From positions 1-41,970 of the forward strand of contig JAJPHW010000016.1 of the NCBI GenBank assembly GCA_021325035.1: a DNA stretch of 41,970 nt, read 5' to 3'. The stretch is from Terriglobia bacterium. Lineage in GTDB: Bacteria > Acidobacteriota > Terriglobia > Terriglobales > Acidobacteriaceae. Below, in pieces: positions 16,095 through 24,997 of this stretch (positions are counted from its first letter, which is position 1; every line of letters starts with the position of its first letter). The notes beneath the pieces are model-generated. The model was not told the origin of the DNA, did not search any database, and saw only the letters and a list, made by a program, of their open reading frames with translations. Position numbers and translations under genes: made by a program.

Positions 16095-18290
16095 CTAATT
16101 TCCACTCGGACGCGTTAAACTTGCCGTTGTCCGGTGGAGTGAGGCTTCGTATTTCGCAATTCCTTGATACAAAGCCTCAGCCAACTGCTGGCGGTAAGTG
16201 GAGCTTTGCAGATTGGTTTCATCGGTGGGGCTGCTGACAAACGAAACCTCGGTCAGTACCGCCGGCATCGTCGCGCCGGTCAGTACAACATAGGAAGCCT
16301 CTTTTACGCCCCGGTTTGGTACTTCGCTTTTCGCCGCAACCGCATGATAAAGCGACTGCTGAATGTCAGTGGCGAACCGCTTCGAATCATCAACCTTCTC
16401 GCGGATGTTAACGTTCGTCCAACTCACATCCAATGGGGCTTTCCCGCCGCTGGCGTCCGGGGTGCGCGCATGCACCGAAGAGTAAGTATTGGTGTAGTAA
16501 GTCTCAACTCCGCGCGCAGACGGGAAGTCGCTATAGTTGGCGTGAACCGACAAAAACAAATCTGCCTTCGACAAGTTCGCTACTTCAGTTCTTTTTTCTA
16601 ACGGCACATAAACATCGTCAGAGCGCGTATAAACCACCTCCGCGCCTAGTTTGGTCTCGACCAGCTTGCCCAGCCGGCCCACAATGTCGAGCACTAAATC
16701 TTTTTCCAGCAATCCCTGCCGGCCGACCGTACCCAAGTCCCATCCACCATGGCCCGCATCCAAAACGATTCGTAGTTTTGGCATGGCCGCGACAATCTTT
16801 GCCGGATGATTTTCCGCCGCTGCACTCACTGCCGCTTCCTGCGCAGTAATCGGCGGATTCGCTGGACCGAATAAATCAACTTTCGCCCTCGCCTGCGGCC
16901 TCGCATCGGGGCTGCGTACTTCGACAACCAGGCGATACGGATTTTGTTCCAGACTCACCGTAAAGTTCACTGAGGTTGTTGTTTCCAGCACCACGCGGGT
17001 GGTGCCCGGGGATAGTTCCGCCGCGCGCACGCGCAACAAGAGGGGATCGCCAATCTCGATGTAGCGGTTTAACTTCGCATCCAGCTTTGTATCGTGCAAA
17101 TCGAAATAAATCCGCTCAGGATCATTCAAACGATGGGCTTCATATTGCACCTGATCCTGCAAATCAATCACGACCGTACTGGAGTCTGGCGAGGACCAAT
17201 GCCGAATCCCGGTAATCGCGAGCAATTCCGAAGGATCGCGTGGTGTGACTGGCAGGGACGCTGGGACGGGAGTTTCGAGCAAAGGCGCTGGTTTCGACGT
17301 GCTTACGTTTGCGGGAATAGTGGCCGCTGCATTCGAAGGGTGTGCCCCATTTCTGCTGCGTACTCCCCACCATGTTCCAGCACTCACCAAGAGCGCCGCC
17401 ATGACGGCCAGCCCAATCCACAACCCGCGCCGTGAATCTTGGACTTCCGCCGGCGCTGGAAGAATTTCGGGTGGCGCTTCTCTCGCCAGAACTTCAATTT
17501 TTCCTCTGGTTTCAACCCTTGCCGGAATCGCGGCGGCAGGTTTCATCGAAGGCACGGGAGCTGCAATCGAATCTGGCGGTTTTGTCGGGAGTCGCCGGAT
17601 GGGTTCTACCGCGCCTCCACGCCGCACAACCCGGCGCGAAATTTCCGCCATGCGGTCTTCTTCTTCGGGTTGCAGCGCGGCCAGCACCAACTCAGCCAGC
17701 AGATTCAAACTGCGAACGTCGGTATCTTTAAAATGCCGTGCATCTTTTGCGAAAGCTTCGATTAAGCCAATGACTGTCTGCTTGGCCCATAGCGGAACCG
17801 CCACCATGGAGAGGCTTCCCAGCTTTCGGCAAATGTCCGGGTTTACCCGTGGGTCAGTTTGCGCATCATCACAGCGCACCACGCTGCCGCTCGACAGGCA
17901 AGCGCCGGAAAAACCGTAATTCGGGTTGACGGTCGCGCCTTTGTCGGGAGTGATGGTTCCAGCGACCGCGCGGCATAGGACCGCGCCGTTCTCAGCGAGT
18001 GCAATGGCGACTCCGTCCGCTTTGGTGATCGCCAGCGCACGTTCGGCCACCAATTGCAAAACTTCATCCAAAGCGAAGCGGTCTTGATTAAATCGAGAAG
18101 GTGAAGAGGGCTCAGCCCCTTCTTGAGCTCCACGGTTGCGAAGTTGTTGCTGCAGCGCAGCAAAGGCCAGCAGCGCCTCCAACGCATCGCGCCCGGGTGC
18201 CGCATTCTTTGCGGTCTTCGCGGACGCGGGCGGCCAAGGGCTTTGTTCCGCGGCGGGTTCTCCAGGCGTTTTGTAGGTGCTGGCGTTCAT
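16095..18290 (-). CDS. GAF-TM-AMIN-N-acetylmuramoyl-L-alanine amidase fusion
   Basis: About 731 residues. It begins with a cytoplasmic part holding a GAF domain (about 70-205) with Cys131, Cys140 and Cys154 in C-x8-C-x13-C spacing. A basic, proline-rich linker leads to one membrane helix near 289-309 (GLWIGLAVMAALLVSAGTWW). An AMIN-like domain follows (about 357-460; ITGIRHWSSPDSSTVVIDLQ), which in known amidases targets the septum or peptidoglycan. The last part is a zinc-dependent Amidase_3 domain (about 506-725) with DAGHGG, a Glu in LLEKDL, SVHANYS and the catalytic Glu in VLTEVSFVSS, so the catalytic set is complete. It should cut the amide bond between muramic acid and the stem peptide outside the inner membrane. 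The start is placed at ATG 18290; a TTG frame extends to 18356, and neither has a strong ribosome site. Confidence 0.87.
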   Translation of the reverse strand: MNASTYKTPGEPAAEQSPWPPASAKTAKNAAPGRDALEALLAFAALQQQLRNRGAQEGAEPSSPSRFNQDRFALDEVLQLVAERALAITKADGVAIALAENGAVLCRAVAGTITPDKGATVNPNYGFSGACLSSGSVVRCDDAQTDPRVNPDICRKLGSLSMVAVPLWAKQTVIGLIEAFAKDARHFKDTDVRSLNLLAELVLAALQPEEEDRMAEISRRVVRRGGAVEPIRRLPTKPPDSIAAPVPSMKPAAAIPARVETRGKIEVLAREAPPEILPAPAEVQDSRRGLWIGLAVMAALLVSAGTWWGVRSRNGAHPSNAAATIPANVSTSKPAPLLETPVPASLPVTPRDPSELLAITGIRHWSSPDSSTVVIDLQDQVQYEAHRLNDPERIYFDLHDTKLDAKLNRYIEIGDPLLLRVRAAELSPGTTRVVLETTTSVNFTVSLEQNPYRLVVEVRSPDARPQARAKVDLFGPANPPITAQEAAVSAAAENHPAKIVAAMPKLRIVLDAGHGGWDLGTVGRQGLLEKDLVLDIVGRLGKLVETKLGAEVVYTRSDDVYVPLEKRTEVANLSKADLFLSVHANYSDFPSARGVETYYTNTYSSVHARTPDASGGKAPLDVSWTNVNIREKVDDSKRFATDIQQSLYHAVAAKSEVPNRGVKEASYVVLTGATMPAVLTEVSFVSSPTDETNLQSSTYRQQLAEALYQGIAKYEASLHRTTASLTRPSGN

Positions 18291-18496
18291 GAGACAAGTG
18301 GGCGCTTGCAACTTGCCTGTAGCCTGTAACTTACAAGGATTCCGGCAGATGCGCAATGGTTCTTCGCGAGGCTAATCCAAATGGGCAGCTTCGTTTTGAT
18401 AGAGTCGGCACTCACAAGTTCTGTTTTTCTTGCACTTGGGCCGGTTTCGGCATACCCTTGTCTTGTTGCCCGGTTCTTCGCGGCAGGACGGACGCA

Positions 18497-18802
18497 GTGG
18501 AAAAGAAGTCGAATTGGTTGTGGCCTTTGGGGTTGGTGGTGACCAGTGTTGCCGCAGCCTCTGTCGTAGTTTTTCGCGGTTGCTGGCACCGCAAAATGAG
18601 CTGGCCGCTCCGCTCTCAAGGATATTCCTATCAGGTCTGCACCGGCTGCGGCATAAAACGCCTCTTCGACGAAAAATTGTTTCGCGCCTATGGCCCCTAC
18701 AGCTACGATCTCGCCCGCTTGATTCACCGCGCTCAGCAGTCCCGCCCCGCGCGCGTCACTGAAGTTCCCGCACCGCCCTCCGAACAGCGCCCGGCTTCCT
18801 AG
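18497..18802 (+). CDS. Small conserved single-TM protein with Cys pair
   Basis: About 101 residues with one membrane helix at residues about 7-29 (WLWPLGLVVTSVAAASVVVF) followed by a compact Cys/Trp-rich segment: GCWHRKMSWPL, GYSYQVCTGCGIKRLFDEK, then FRAYGPYSYDLARLI and a low-complexity tail. The CxxC plus the earlier Cys and His could bind zinc. The GTG at 18497 has AGGA upstream and places the helix at the N-terminus; an open frame reaches 18356 but its extra sequence looks random. It diverges from the amidase fusion and its stop overlaps the opposing PilZ gene by four bases. I recall similar proteins in related acidobacteria but know no function. Confidence 0.68.
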   Translation: MEKKSNWLWPLGLVVTSVAAASVVVFRGCWHRKMSWPLRSQGYSYQVCTGCGIKRLFDEKLFRAYGPYSYDLARLIHRAQQSRPARVTEVPAPPSEQRPAS

Positions 18803-19473
18803 CGCGCAAAATACTGCCGTTCGAGCCACAGCTGTAAATCCTTTTTCGCCCGATCTTTGATTCCGACAAACTTAATTCCGGCATTGCCCTGAGGATCGTT
18901 CCACACGACTTCTCCCCGGACCGAGAGCGGCAGAGTACTTCCAGGCAGCGCGAAATTGACTGTAAGGGAACTTGCGATGGGCACTTCTTTTTTACTGCGG
19001 ATGCCGATGCCGCCCTGGCTCAAATTTATTAATTCCGCATCCAAGCGCTTCTTCGGACTGTACTCCACATACATCGGCAAGTTGAGTGTAGCGCGATGAT
19101 AGCGCAGCCTGCCGCCAACCATATTGTTGCGCGCCGCAGAAAGCGTATGCACCGCTTCCTCCACGGAGATTGGCTTTTGCAGCATGAAGTCCGGTACGGC
19201 ATCTTTCAATTTAGAAAACCCATGGGCCCGCGCCATGAATGCCACGGGCATCATGGCCTGGTTTGGACGTACCCGCAGTCCTTCCAGCACGCCGTCTGAT
19301 CCAGCAAGGTCGCAATCTACAATGAGCGCGACAAATTTCGCCGACGCCAGTTTTTCGCGCGCTTTTTCCGGACGCGGTTCGACATCCACGCCAATTTCCA
19401 TGCCGCCCAAAATACATTCCAGTACGCTAACTTCTTGCCAGTCGCGGGAAACAATCATTGAGGAAAGTGTCAT
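18799..19473 (-). CDS. Receiver-like plus PilZ domain protein
   Basis: A 224-residue protein. Residues about 1-115 look like a response-regulator receiver fold: FVALIVDCDL carries the phosphoacceptor-like Asp near residue 53-55 and FMLQKPIS carries the conserved Lys. The acidic pair normally found after the first strand is missing (MIVSRDWQEV), so the receiver may be degenerate. A PilZ domain follows (about 119-220) with INLSQGGIGI matching (D/N)xSxxG; the upstream Arg motif (RLRYHR) is only an approximate RxxxR. It is therefore a candidate c-di-GMP effector with altered phosphorylation control. No histidine kinase gene is adjacent. Its stop overlaps the convergent small membrane protein gene through the palindrome CTAG. 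Confidence 0.78.
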   Translation of the reverse strand: MTLSSMIVSRDWQEVSVLECILGGMEIGVDVEPRPEKAREKLASAKFVALIVDCDLAGSDGVLEGLRVRPNQAMMPVAFMARAHGFSKLKDAVPDFMLQKPISVEEAVHTLSAARNNMVGGRLRYHRATLNLPMYVEYSPKKRLDAELINLSQGGIGIRSKKEVPIASSLTVNFALPGSTLPLSVRGEVVWNDPQGNAGIKFVGIKDRAKKDLQLWLERQYFAR

Positions 19474-19552
19474 GCATTCAATCTATTCCAGAGCGTAATC
19501 GCGCCGAAGATAACCAAGGTAACGATGGCTCTAAAGTGGGGGGCTCGTGTAG

Positions 19553-19574
19553 GGACAGGCGTCCTCGCCTGTCC
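19553..19574. repeat. REP-like palindromic hairpin with tetraloop
   Basis: GGACAGGCG-tcct-CGCCTGTCC forms a perfect 9-bp stem in the 125-base gap between engB and the PilZ gene. It resembles the second hairpin at 20468-20485 in its [tc]cct loop and GC-rich stem, suggesting a dispersed short palindromic family in this genome. It also lies downstream of the PilZ gene's promoter side, so it is not an obvious terminator. Confidence 0.55.
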
Positions 19575-19598
19575 GGGCAAGGGTAATCCCGGCAAGAA

Positions 19599-20192
19599 TT
19601 AAGCCGACACAATTGCTTGCCGAATTTCCTTCCATAGCTCATCCCGTCCAACGCCGCTGCGCGCCGAGTACGCTACGATCTGTGCTTGCGGAAACTCTTC
19701 CGCATATTTCTTCAACGCGGGCCGCAACTGATTGCCAGATACCCGGTCGCTTTTGGTGGCCACAATCAGAAACTTCCGCTGCGCTTTGACTAGAAATTCC
19801 AGCAATTGCCGATCGCTCGCCTGCGGAGGAATACTGATGTCCACCAGCGCCAGGCACAGCGCCAGCGTCGAGCGCTGATGCAGGTACGGGTCAATAAAGC
19901 CCGCCCACTGGCTGGAGACTTCGCGCGAAATCTTCGCGTAGCCGTATCCTGGAAGGTCGGCGAAGATCAGTTCTGCTTCCGGCTTGCCCGGCCAGCGGAT
20001 CTCAAAAAAATTGATGGCTTGCGTGCGCCCCGGAGTATTGCTGGTCTTCGCGATCTTCGCGCCCACCAGCGAATTAATTACGCTCGATTTTCCAACGTTG
20101 GATCGCCCAAGAAAAGCTACTTCGGGCAGGCCGGGAGGAGGGAAGTGGCTCGGAGCGCTCGCCGACAACATGAACCGGGTTAAGACACGCAT
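19599..20192 (-). CDS. engB: Ribosome biogenesis GTP-binding protein EngB (YsxC/YihA)
   Basis: A 197-residue cytoplasmic GTPase of the TrmE-Era-EngA-EngB family that helps late assembly of the large ribosomal subunit. All G motifs are present: G1 GRSNVGKS at residues 29-36, G2-region NTPGRTQ, G3 DLPGYGYAK, G4 TKSD and G5 SARSGVG. Length is normal for the family. The ATG at 20192 gives the usual short lead before the G domain. It is separated by about 60 bases from the small membrane protein gene upstream, on the same strand as the lon cluster, and could be co-transcribed with it. Confidence 0.95.
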   Translation of the reverse strand: MRVLTRFMLSASAPSHFPPPGLPEVAFLGRSNVGKSSVINSLVGAKIAKTSNTPGRTQAINFFEIRWPGKPEAELIFADLPGYGYAKISREVSSQWAGFIDPYLHQRSTLALCLALVDISIPPQASDRQLLEFLVKAQRKFLIVATKSDRVSGNQLRPALKKYAEEFPQAQIVAYSARSGVGRDELWKEIRQAIVSA

Positions 20193-20253
20193 GTATTAGT
20201 GTGCCGTCTGCGGGGAGAAGATGCAAGCGCAACACGAAGCGGTGAAGGCGAGC

Positions 20254-20454
20254 CTACCCCAGCCCCAGCGGCTTTTTGTCGTTATGCACGTCTTTTTCTT
20301 TCACAGGCACATACTTGTTACGTAAATAGAGAATGCCGGCGACGACCAGACCAATGCCGACGCTGATTCCGAAGAATAAACGATAAGCAGGGAAGAAGAT
20401 GAGAACGACAGCCACCACAGCGATGGCGATGAATAGGCTGGTTCTGCCTTTCAT
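20254..20454 (-). CDS. Small two-helix membrane protein, unknown function
   Basis: A 66-residue protein with two closely spaced hydrophobic helices, LFIAIAVVAVVLIFFPAY and FFGISVGIGLVVAGILYL, and a short basic tail ending KPLGLG. It probably forms an inner-membrane hairpin with the charged tail in the cytoplasm. It lies between lon and engB on the same strand. No clear ribosome binding site precedes the ATG, but a palindromic hairpin sits 14 bases upstream. I do not recognise a family. Confidence 0.62.
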   Translation of the reverse strand: MKGRTSLFIAIAVVAVVLIFFPAYRLFFGISVGIGLVVAGILYLRNKYVPVKEKDVHNDKKPLGLG

Positions 20455-20467
20455 GAGAGAGTGTGGC

Positions 20468-20485
20468 GCGGACGCCCTCGTCCGC
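20468..20485. repeat. REP-like palindromic hairpin with tetraloop
   Basis: GCGGACG-ccct-CGTCCGC forms a perfect 7-bp stem in the 42-base gap between lon and the small membrane protein gene. Loop and stem style match the hairpin at 19553-19574. Without a T-run it is not a typical terminator, though it could protect the lon transcript 3' end. Confidence 0.55.
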
Positions 20486-20496
20486 GAAATCGCTAA

Positions 20497-22902
20497 CTAC
20501 TGGTGCGCTGCCGGAGCGTCGCCGGGATTCGCAATCGGCGCGATGGCTTCTGTTTCCACTGGCGCGACTTCGGGCAATGGACGTTCCAATGCGATCGCCA
20601 GCACTTGATCCATCGTGTCCACAAAGTGCAATTTCATCGCGCTGCGCAGATTCTCAGGAACTTCGGCAACATCCTTCTCGTTGTCATGCGGCAAGATCGC
20701 TTCAAATAATCCTGCACGGTGTGCCGCCAGAAGCTTTTCCTTCAATCCGCCTATCGGCAACACTTTGCCGCGGAGCGTAATCTCGCCGGTCATGGCTAGG
20801 TCGCGCCTTACTGGGATCTTGCTCAACGCGCTGGCCAGCGCAGTAGCGATCGTAATGCCCGCCGACGGCCCGTCTTTCGGAATCGCGCCCTCCGGCACGT
20901 GCACGTGAATATCAATATTGCGGTAGAAATCGCGTGCCAGTCCCAAACGATGCGCCCGCGAGCGGATGTAAGACATCGCTGCTTGGGCCGATTCCTGCAT
21001 CACGTCGCCCAGCTTCCCGGTCAGCGTCAGCTTGCCCTTGCCTTCAACCACAGTGGCTTCCGTACTGAGAATTGACCCGCCCACTTCTGTCCAAGCGAGG
21101 CCTGTGACGAGGCCAACTTCGCTCTTCTCGTGCGCTACGGTGTCACGGAACTTGATTACGCCGAGGAAGTCATGCACATTCTCGGCCGTGATCGTGATTG
21201 AATAATCCTGGCCTTCTTTCACAACCTTGCGCGCGACCTTGCGGCAAACATTACCGATTTCGCGTTCCAGATTGCGTACGCCCGCTTCCCGCGTGTAAGA
21301 ACGAATCAATGCCTGTAGCGCTTCAACCGTGAACTTAATGTTCTTGTCGGTCAAGCCCGCCTGCAAAAGCTGCTTCTTTACCAGATATTGCCGCGCAATT
21401 TCCACTTTCTCTTCTTCGGTGTAGCCGTGCAGCCGCAGCACTTCCATGCGGTCCTGCAAGGCGGCGGGAATCGTATGCATCACGTTGGCCGTGGCTACAA
21501 AGAAAACCTGCGATAAGTCGTATTCGACGTCGAGATAGTGATCCACAAACATAAAGTTCTGTTCAGGATCAAGCACTTCAAGTAGCGCGGCCGACGGATC
21601 GCCACGGAAATCCATAGACATCTTGTCCACTTCATCCAACATGAAGACCGGATTTTTGGTTCCGGCTTTTTTCATCATCTGGATGATCTGGCCGGGAAGC
21701 GCGCCAATATAAGTACGGCGATGTCCGCGCACTTCGGCTTCATCACGCACGCCACCCAGAGACATGCGGACAAATTTACGTCCTGTGGCCTTCGCGATGG
21801 ACATGCCCAGCGAAGTTTTACCGACGCCCGGAGGTCCGACAAAACAGAGAATCGAGCCCTTCGGATTCTTCACCAGTTGCCGTACAGCAAGAAATTCCAG
21901 AATGCGCTCTTTGATCTTTTCGAGACCATAGTGGTCTTCGTTCAAGATCTTTTCCGCGCGGGCGATATTGCGGATTTCCTTCGACCGTTTCTTCCACGGC
22001 ACAGCCAGCAGCCAGTCGAGATAATTCCGCGATACCGTGGATTCCGCTGACATCGGCGGCATGGCTTCCAGTTTTTTTAGTTCCTGGATGGCTTTATCTT
22101 TTACTTCTTTCGGCATCCCCGCCGCTTCAATCTTTTTCTTCAGTTCGTCGAATTCACTCTTCTCGCCGCGGCCCAGTTCCTTCTGGATGGCCTTGATCTT
22201 CTCGTTGAGGTAATACTCTTTTTGCGCCCGCTCCATCTGCCGTTTCACGCGCGACTGAATGGTGCGGTCCATGTTCAGCTTTTCAATTTCGATGTCCAAC
22301 ACATCGCCGATGCGGCTCAACCGCTCGCCGGGATCGAAGATCTCCAGCAGTTCCTGCTTTTCTTCAATGGAAAGCTGCAAGTTCGCAGCGATGGTGTCGG
22401 TCAGTTTCGCTGGGTCTTCCATGCGCACCGCCGCAATCATCGTTTCGTAATTCAATGACTGGCAGAGCTTTACATATTGTTCGAAAAGGGTAGTGACGCG
22501 CTGTGTAGCAGCTTCGATTTGGGGATTCGTTTCGGTCGCGTAACGCGCCAACCGCACCGTCACCTGCATCAAACCGTCAGTTTCGGTGATTTGCAGAATC
22601 TTGCCGCGCTCAATACCTTCGACCAGAACCTTGATGTTGCCATCAGGAAGTTTCAGACTCTGCACAATGTTGACGACTGTGCCTACCTGATAAATTTCGT
22701 TCGGTTTGGGCTCATCCACACTGGCATCGTGCTGCGTGGCCAGAAAAATTTTCTTGTCCGCTGCCAGAGCCTCTTCGAGGGCCCGTACGCTCGATTCCCG
22801 GCCCACCACAAAAGGCGTCATCATGTGCGGAAAAATGACCACATCCCGAATCGGCATCATCGGGAGCTTTTTTGTCTCGAATTTTTCTTTGGCTGTGGTC
22901 AC
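20497..22902 (-). CDS. lon: ATP-dependent protease Lon (endopeptidase La)
   Basis: An 801-residue AAA+ serine protease that degrades misfolded and regulatory proteins in the cytoplasm. It has the N-terminal substrate-recognition domain ([20 protein letters not shown]), a coiled-coil region, Walker A GPPGVGKT at residues 356-363, Walker [10 protein letters not shown], and the protease domain with KDGPSAG containing the catalytic Ser near residue 680 and a later Lys in [10 protein letters not shown]. The GTG at 22902 is chosen because AGGAG lies 5-6 bases upstream and it gives the same Walker A numbering as E. coli Lon; an in-frame ATG at 22926 has no comparable site. It is the last gene of the tig-clpP-clpX-lon order, 103 bases after clpX. 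Confidence 0.97.
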   Translation of the reverse strand: MTTAKEKFETKKLPMMPIRDVVIFPHMMTPFVVGRESSVRALEEALAADKKIFLATQHDASVDEPKPNEIYQVGTVVNIVQSLKLPDGNIKVLVEGIERGKILQITETDGLMQVTVRLARYATETNPQIEAATQRVTTLFEQYVKLCQSLNYETMIAAVRMEDPAKLTDTIAANLQLSIEEKQELLEIFDPGERLSRIGDVLDIEIEKLNMDRTIQSRVKRQMERAQKEYYLNEKIKAIQKELGRGEKSEFDELKKKIEAAGMPKEVKDKAIQELKKLEAMPPMSAESTVSRNYLDWLLAVPWKKRSKEIRNIARAEKILNEDHYGLEKIKERILEFLAVRQLVKNPKGSILCFVGPPGVGKTSLGMSIAKATGRKFVRMSLGGVRDEAEVRGHRRTYIGALPGQIIQMMKKAGTKNPVFMLDEVDKMSMDFRGDPSAALLEVLDPEQNFMFVDHYLDVEYDLSQVFFVATANVMHTIPAALQDRMEVLRLHGYTEEEKVEIARQYLVKKQLLQAGLTDKNIKFTVEALQALIRSYTREAGVRNLEREIGNVCRKVARKVVKEGQDYSITITAENVHDFLGVIKFRDTVAHEKSEVGLVTGLAWTEVGGSILSTEATVVEGKGKLTLTGKLGDVMQESAQAAMSYIRSRAHRLGLARDFYRNIDIHVHVPEGAIPKDGPSAGITIATALASALSKIPVRRDLAMTGEITLRGKVLPIGGLKEKLLAAHRAGLFEAILPHDNEKDVAEVPENLRSAMKLHFVDTMDQVLAIALERPLPEVAPVETEAIAPIANPGDAPAAHQ

Positions 22903-23005
22903 GGAATCTCCTAACTTAGTTGTCATCCAGCGAGCGCCGTACTTGCGCGACTCAAGCGGCTTGGGCGAGCAACGCGTAAAACCGCGCGTTTGGCTGGCTT
23001 CCTTG

Positions 23006-24283
23006 CTATCCTGCCTTTTCCATTACTCCCAAAGACGCTGCCCGCTTTTCCACCATTTCCCGCGTGACTTCAAATTCCTTGACTTTTTTCTGGCTGGGTA
23101 GGTGGTACATCAGATCCAGCATCAATTCTTCGAGAATCATACGCAGCCCGCGAGCGCCCACCTTCCGCGCCATGGCCTGCCGCGCCACAGCCTTCAGGGC
23201 CTCCTCGCCAAACTTCAGCCGCACGTTCTCAAATTCAAAGAGACGTTGGTACTGCTTGATGATGGCATTCTTCGGACGGGTAAGAATCTCTATGAGTGCG
23301 AATTCGTCGAGGTCTTCCAGTACGCCCACCACCGGCAACCGACCCACAAATTCAGGAATCAAGCCAAACTTGATTAAGTCTTCCGGTTGGACATCGCTGA
23401 TCATCTCGAAATTTTTCTTCCGCGCGACTGCTGGCTCGTCTTTGGCCTCTTCTTCGCCCGTTTTGAAGCCGAGGGACTTCTTGCCTGCGCGCCGCGAAAT
23501 GATCTTGTCGAGGCCGACAAATGCGCCGCCACAAATGAACAAGATGTTTGTCGTGTCCACGGGGGTGAATTCCTGATGCGGATGCTTGCGTCCGCCCTGC
23601 GGCGGTACATTGGCAATCGTTCCTTCCAGAATCTTCAGCAGCGCTTGTTGCACGCCTTCGCCAGAAACATCGCGCGTAATCGAAGGGTTCTCGTCCTTGC
23701 GGCCGATCTTGTCCACTTCATCAATGTAGATAATGCCGGTCTGCGCGCGCCCTACATCCCCATCCGCCGCTTGCAGCAGCTTCAGGATGATGTTCTCCAC
23801 GTCCTCGCCGACGTAACCTGCCTCGGTCAGCGTGGTCGCATCCACAATGGCGAAGGGCACATCCAGCATGCGTGCCAAAGTCTGCGCCAGCAGCGTTTTA
23901 CCTGTACCCGTCGGCCCGATCAGCATGATGTTCGACTTGCTCAACTCAATGCCATCGCTGGCCTTCTGCCGGTTCATGAAGATGCGCTTGTAGTGGTTAT
24001 AAACGGCCACTGCCAGCTTCTTCTTGGTCTGTTCCTGCCCGATGACATACTCATCGAGAAATGTCTTAACTTCTTGTGGTTTAGGTAGTTGCGTGGGTGC
24101 AGCCGCCGGTGGAGTTGCGGACCGGTCGTCTTCCAGAATGGAATTGCACACCGCGACGCACTCGTCGCAAATGTAGGCCCGCGGATAGTCGCTGGGCGAT
24201 GAGATCAGTTTGGCAACCGCGTCCTGCGACTTATGGCAGAACGAGCAGCGCAGAATTTCCTCGTTCCCAGTTCTATTCTTCAC
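23006..24283 (-). CDS. clpX: ClpX, ATP-binding subunit of ClpXP protease
   Basis: A 425-residue AAA+ unfoldase that recognises tagged proteins and threads them into ClpP. An N-terminal zinc-binding domain carries Cys13, Cys16, Cys39 and Cys42 (CSFC and CDEC). The AAA core has Walker A GPTGTGKT, Walker [11 protein letters not shown], sensor regions and the family ending [15 protein letters not shown]. The ClpP-contacting loop region is in its expected central position. The start is GTG at 24283 with AAAGGAG about 9 bases upstream. It follows clpP by 54 bases on the same strand, consistent with the usual clpPX transcript. Confidence 0.97.
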   Translation of the reverse strand: MKNRTGNEEILRCSFCHKSQDAVAKLISSPSDYPRAYICDECVAVCNSILEDDRSATPPAAAPTQLPKPQEVKTFLDEYVIGQEQTKKKLAVAVYNHYKRIFMNRQKASDGIELSKSNIMLIGPTGTGKTLLAQTLARMLDVPFAIVDATTLTEAGYVGEDVENIILKLLQAADGDVGRAQTGIIYIDEVDKIGRKDENPSITRDVSGEGVQQALLKILEGTIANVPPQGGRKHPHQEFTPVDTTNILFICGGAFVGLDKIISRRAGKKSLGFKTGEEEAKDEPAVARKKNFEMISDVQPEDLIKFGLIPEFVGRLPVVGVLEDLDEFALIEILTRPKNAIIKQYQRLFEFENVRLKFGEEALKAVARQAMARKVGARGLRMILEELMLDLMYHLPSQKKVKEFEVTREMVEKRAASLGVMEKAG

Positions 24284-24337
24284 GCCGCTTGACTCCTTTG
24301 CCGTTCAAAATGCAAACCATAAACGCCGATCATACGC

Positions 24338-24946
24338 TCATCGCGTCTTGTAGATGATGTCGTCTATGATTCCGTATTCCTTGGCCTGTTGCGCGTTCAT
24401 GATGAAGTCGCGCTCCACGTCTTTTTCCACTTTATCGAGCTTCTGCCCGCTATGTTTCGATAGTAACTGATTGGTAATCTCGCGCATACGTAGAATTTCG
24501 CGCGCGTGGATGTCAATGTCGGTCGCCTGGCCGGAAAGACCGCCCATCGAAGGCTGGTGGATCAGAATCCGCGAGTTCGGTAGAGCGAGGCGTTTTTTAG
24601 CTTCGCCCGCTGAAAGCAACAGCGCCGCCATGCTGGCTGCCTGCCCAATGCAAATCGTGGTCACGTCGTTTTTTACGTACTGCATGGTGTCGTAAATGGC
24701 CATGCCTGCCGTGATGGACCCGCCCGGCGAATTGATATACAGCTGGATATCTTTTTCGGGATCTTCCTGTGCTAGAAACAGCATCTGCGCGATGACCAGA
24801 TTGGCAATGGTGTCGTCAATCGGCGTGCCGATGAAAATAATGTTATCCCGCAGCAACCGGGAGTAAATGTCGTAGGCCCGTTCGCCCCGCCCGGTCTGCT
24901 CAATCACCATGGGTACCAGCATCATTTTTGGGTCGTTCACATTCAC
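24338..24946 (-). CDS. clpP: ClpP, proteolytic subunit of Clp protease
   Basis: A 202-residue serine peptidase subunit that forms a double heptameric chamber. The catalytic triad is visible as Ser105 in GQAASMAA, His130 in ILIHQPS and Asp180 in KDVERD. The handle and axial region motifs [19 protein letters not shown] are intact. The start is GTG at 24946, with GGAG seven bases upstream; the first residues before [20 protein letters not shown] would be a short propeptide. It lies 51 bases after tig and 54 before clpX. Confidence 0.97.
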   Translation of the reverse strand: MNVNDPKMMLVPMVIEQTGRGERAYDIYSRLLRDNIIFIGTPIDDTIANLVIAQMLFLAQEDPEKDIQLYINSPGGSITAGMAIYDTMQYVKNDVTTICIGQAASMAALLLSAGEAKKRLALPNSRILIHQPSMGGLSGQATDIDIHAREILRMREITNQLLSKHSGQKLDKVEKDVERDFIMNAQQAKEYGIIDDIIYKTR

Positions 24947-24997
24947 CTTCGCGCTCCAGCCCGTTCATTCCGGGTCTTTTCGTGGGGATCTAATTCT

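Noticed and set aside
18303-18340. Cluster of CTTGCAACTTG / CCTGTAACTTAC upstream of the amidase fusion
   Set aside because: Imperfect short repeats without clear unit or dyad; no function can be supported.
22903-22926. ATG at 22926 as the lon start
   Set aside because: The GTG at 22902 has AGGAG at good spacing, and its numbering puts Walker A at the usual residue.
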